A DNA stretch of 64,000 nt from positions 4,841,001 through 4,905,000 of the forward strand of contig NZ_CP154260.1 of NCBI RefSeq assembly GCF_039545795.1, read 5' to 3'. Below, piece after piece: positions 62,150-64,000 of this stretch. Under the pieces are notes generated by a model. It saw nothing but the letters and a program-made list of their open reading frames with translations, was not told the origin of the DNA and searched no databases. Numbering within the stretch: position 1 is the stretch's first letter; each line of letters starts with the position of its first letter. The stretch is from Chitinophaga niabensis (GTDB lineage Bacteria > Bacteroidota > Bacteroidia > Chitinophagales > Chitinophagaceae). The position numbers were made by a program, and so were the translations under genes.

Positions 62150-64000
62150 TTATTTTTTTTGCTTAACCTTAAAAGCAGCCTCTACGATATCCTGCTGCTC
62201 TTTAGCATGCACTTTACTGTAACCAGTTGCTGTAGCAGCACTGGCCGGACGGCTGATTACATCATATTTGATCTGGCTCAGGTTCATTTGCAGGAAGCTG
62301 GCAGCACCCATATTCAGGGGCTCTTCCTGTACCCATGACCATGCGGCACCTTTATATTTCTTCTGGATAGCTTCCAGTTGCCCTACCGGCAATGGATATA
62401 GCTGTTCCAGCCGTACAATGGCCACATCTTTCCGGTCTTCCTTCATTTGCTTCTCGCTCAGGTCGAAATAAACCTTACCGCTGCAGAACAATACTTTCTT
62501 CACACCGGCTGCATCCGTAATAAACGGATCGTCCAGCACTTCTTTGAACCCGCCCTGCGTAAATTCCGCAATGGGGCTGTAACTCCTTACGTGACGGAGG
62601 TTAGCTTTGGGTGAGAAGTTGATCATGGGTTTGCGGAAAGGCAATGCCAGCTGGCGGCGTAAAGCATGGAAGAAGCTGGAAGCCGTTGTACAGTTGGTGA
62701 TGAATATATTCTGTTCAGCACACTGTTGCAGGAAACGTTCTAGGCGGGCGCTGGAGTGCTCCGGCCCCTGCCCTTCATAACCATGCGGCAGCAACAGCAC
62801 CAGGCCGCTTTGCTTTTGCCATTTGGTTTCTGCAGATGTGATGAACTGATCTATCAATGTTTGTGCGCCATTCATGAAATCCCCGAACTGTGCTTCCCAG
62901 ATGGTCAGCGCGTAAGGGTTGGCAATGGAATAACCGTATTCAAAACCCAGCACGGCAAATTCGCTGAGCAGGGAGTTGTAAATGCGGAACTTGCCCTGCT
63001 CATCGCTCAGTTTGCTGAGGCGGCTGTATTCTTCGTCTGTTTCTTCGTTACGCAGTACGGCATGACGGTGAGAGAAGGTGCCCCTCTTCACATCCTGACC
63101 GCTCAAACGCACGTCCCTGCCTTCTGTGAGGATACTGCCATAAGCCAGTAATTCACCAGAAGACCAGTCCAGCAGCCCCTGTTCGCTGTAAAGTTTTTGT
63201 TTATCCTGCAACAGTTTCTCCACTTTACGTAATGGTTTGAATCCTTTAGGAATAACCATTATACCCTGGAAAAGTTTTTCCAGCTGCTCTTTGGAGATAG
63301 CCGTATCCGGAGATTTATCGAAATCCGCCGGTGTGGATTTACGCAGTTCTTTCCACCATTTTTCCGGGGTCTGGTAAGTATATGGAAGCGGATGTTGTTT
63401 TACATCATCCAAACGTTCCTGCAGGTCTGCCCAGAAAGCTTTTTCCATTTCCTGTGCCAGGGAAGCATCCACATCTCCCTTAGCAATCAGCTGCTGGGAA
63501 TATACTTCCCGGGGATTAGGGTGTTTATCTATCTCTGTGTACAATTTAGGTTGGGTGAATTTAGGATCGTCTCCCTCGTTGTGACCGTGTTTGCGGTAGC
63601 AAACCATATCAATATAGATATCGGAGTTGAACTCCTGGCGGTAACGGGTAGCGATCTCCGCAATTTTCACGGCGGCTTCCACATCATCCCCGTTCACATG
63701 GAACACCGGGGCCTGTACAATAGAAGCTACACTGGTACAATAATCTGCAGACCTTGCATCTTCAAAATCAGTAGTGAAACCAATCTGGTTGTTGATCACA
63801 AAGTGCATGGTACCACCGGTATAATAACCCCTGAGCTTACTCATCTGGGCTACTTCATATACTACGCCCTGGCCTGCAATAGCCGCGTCTCCGTGGATCA
63901 GGATGGGGAGTATCTGGTCGTAATCGCTGTTATAGATCACATCTGCCTTGCTGCGGGCAAAACCTACCACAACAGGGTCTACCACTTCCAGGTGGGAAGG
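62150..64000 (-). CDS. sucA: 2-oxoglutarate dehydrogenase E1 component, C-terminal part (cut by window end)
   Basis: The frame is open to the last base (Pro-Ser-His-Leu-Glu-Val-Val-Asp-Pro are read before residue 1 of the visible Val start), so the gene continues beyond 64000. About 616 residues are visible. Motifs include HGDAAIAGQGVVYE, YRKHGHNEGDDPKFTQP (a thiamine-diphosphate region) and LLPHGYEGQGPEHSSARLERF, all typical of the large single-chain SucA. The C-terminus is complete. It decarboxylates 2-oxoglutarate and passes succinyl to OdhB, encoded next on the same strand. Confidence 0.96.
   Translation of the reverse strand, partial: PSHLEVVDPVVVGFARSKADVIYNSDYDQILPILIHGDAAIAGQGVVYEVAQMSKLRGYYTGGTMHFVINNQIGFTTDFEDARSADYCTSVASIVQAPVFHVNGDDVEAAVKIAEIATRYRQEFNSDIYIDMVCYRKHGHNEGDDPKFTQPKLYTEIDKHPNPREVYSQQLIAKGDVDASLAQEMEKAFWADLQERLDDVKQHPLPYTYQTPEKWWKELRKSTPADFDKSPDTAISKEQLEKLFQGIMVIPKGFKPLRKVEKLLQDKQKLYSEQGLLDWSSGELLAYGSILTEGRDVRLSGQDVKRGTFSHRHAVLRNEETDEEYSRLSKLSDEQGKFRIYNSLLSEFAVLGFEYGYSIANPYALTIWEAQFGDFMNGAQTLIDQFITSAETKWQKQSGLVLLLPHGYEGQGPEHSSARLERFLQQCAEQNIFITNCTTASSFFHALRRQLALPFRKPMINFSPKANLRHVRSYSPIAEFTQGGFKEVLDDPFITDAAGVKKVLFCSGKVYFDLSEKQMKEDRKDVAIVRLEQLYPLPVGQLEAIQKKYKGAAWSWVQEEPLNMGAASFLQMNLSQIKYDVISRPASAATATGYSKVHAKEQQDIVEAAFKVKQKK

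Noticed and set aside
13..64000. tRNA, rRNA, insertion sequence, prophage or toxin-antitoxin genes
   Set aside because: None was recognised on reading either strand. Short or diverged RNA genes could be missed without a covariance search.

Overview
The window reads as chromosome of a glycan-degrading Bacteroidota, most likely of the Chitinophaga type (class Chitinophagia). The basis is four SusC/SusD pairs, two Bacteroidota-type ECF sigma/FecR modules, promoters with a TAnnTTTG-like -7 element, many lipoproteins with short lipoboxes, two GH92 alpha-mannosidases and a fused altronate dehydratase. The genus is inference from protein style. No rRNA, tRNA, CRISPR array, insertion sequence or phage module was recognised.

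Layout. 1-1.4 kb: the C-terminal part of an AraC regulator, then a MauE/DoxX-like membrane protein followed by a small secreted two-cysteine peptide. 1.5-8.9 kb (minus): SusD, an STN-containing SusC, an ECF sigma factor, a 70-residue protein and FecR; base composition changes abruptly inside susC near 3780. 9.1-10.1 kb: an unknown protein and a GNAT acetyltransferase. 10.1-21.4 kb: a mannoside-type locus with two convergent GH92 enzymes, SusC/SusD and a LacI regulator. 21.5-24.5 kb: a possible mini-metallopeptidase, a lipoprotein and a CPA2 antiporter with RCK domains. 24.6-37.5 kb: a uronate locus with GH88, a second LacI, kduD, a DUF4861 protein, kduI, uxaA, exuT, eda, kdgK, uxaC and uxaB. 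37.8-41.8 kb: mnmA, an RsmB-like methyltransferase and a serine hydrolase. 41.9-52.1 kb: ECF sigma, FecR, STN-SusC, SusD, DUF4843, PKD-like lipoprotein and a DUF4369-TlpA protein. 52.4-52.8 kb: a secreted Arg/Asp repeat protein. 53.8-60.2 kb: SusC, SusD, a fasciclin lipoprotein and a DUF5007-like lipoprotein. 60.5-64 kb: odhB and the C-terminal part of sucA, cut by the window end.

How the genes work together. The uronate locus is a complete route. GH88 releases unsaturated uronate, which KduI and KduD turn into 2-keto-3-deoxygluconate (KDG). Saturated galacturonate enters through ExuT and passes through UxaC, UxaB and UxaA to the same KDG. KdgK and Eda then give pyruvate and glyceraldehyde 3-phosphate. 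A perfect palindrome TGCAAACGTTTGCA between kduI and uxaA, and a near-copy inside the end of eda in front of exuT, are good operator candidates for the LacI protein of this locus.

A different 16-bp operator, GCWAAATCGATTTWGC, occurs four times, with a weaker fifth copy. The sites lie upstream of both GH92 genes, twice upstream of the mannoside-locus susC, and once upstream of the distant SusC/SusD/fasciclin operon at 53.8 kb. This suggests one LacI regulon that joins two loci more than 30 kb apart.

Structural DNA. Three unrelated tandem-repeat arrays (44-, 67- and 50-bp units) lie in three convergent gene junctions, and these are the only convergent gaps longer than 300 bp in the window. No clearly new biochemical system is evident. 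The strongest leads are the two-locus LacI regulon, the apparent mosaic susC, the repeat arrays at convergent junctions, and the small secreted proteins of unknown role.
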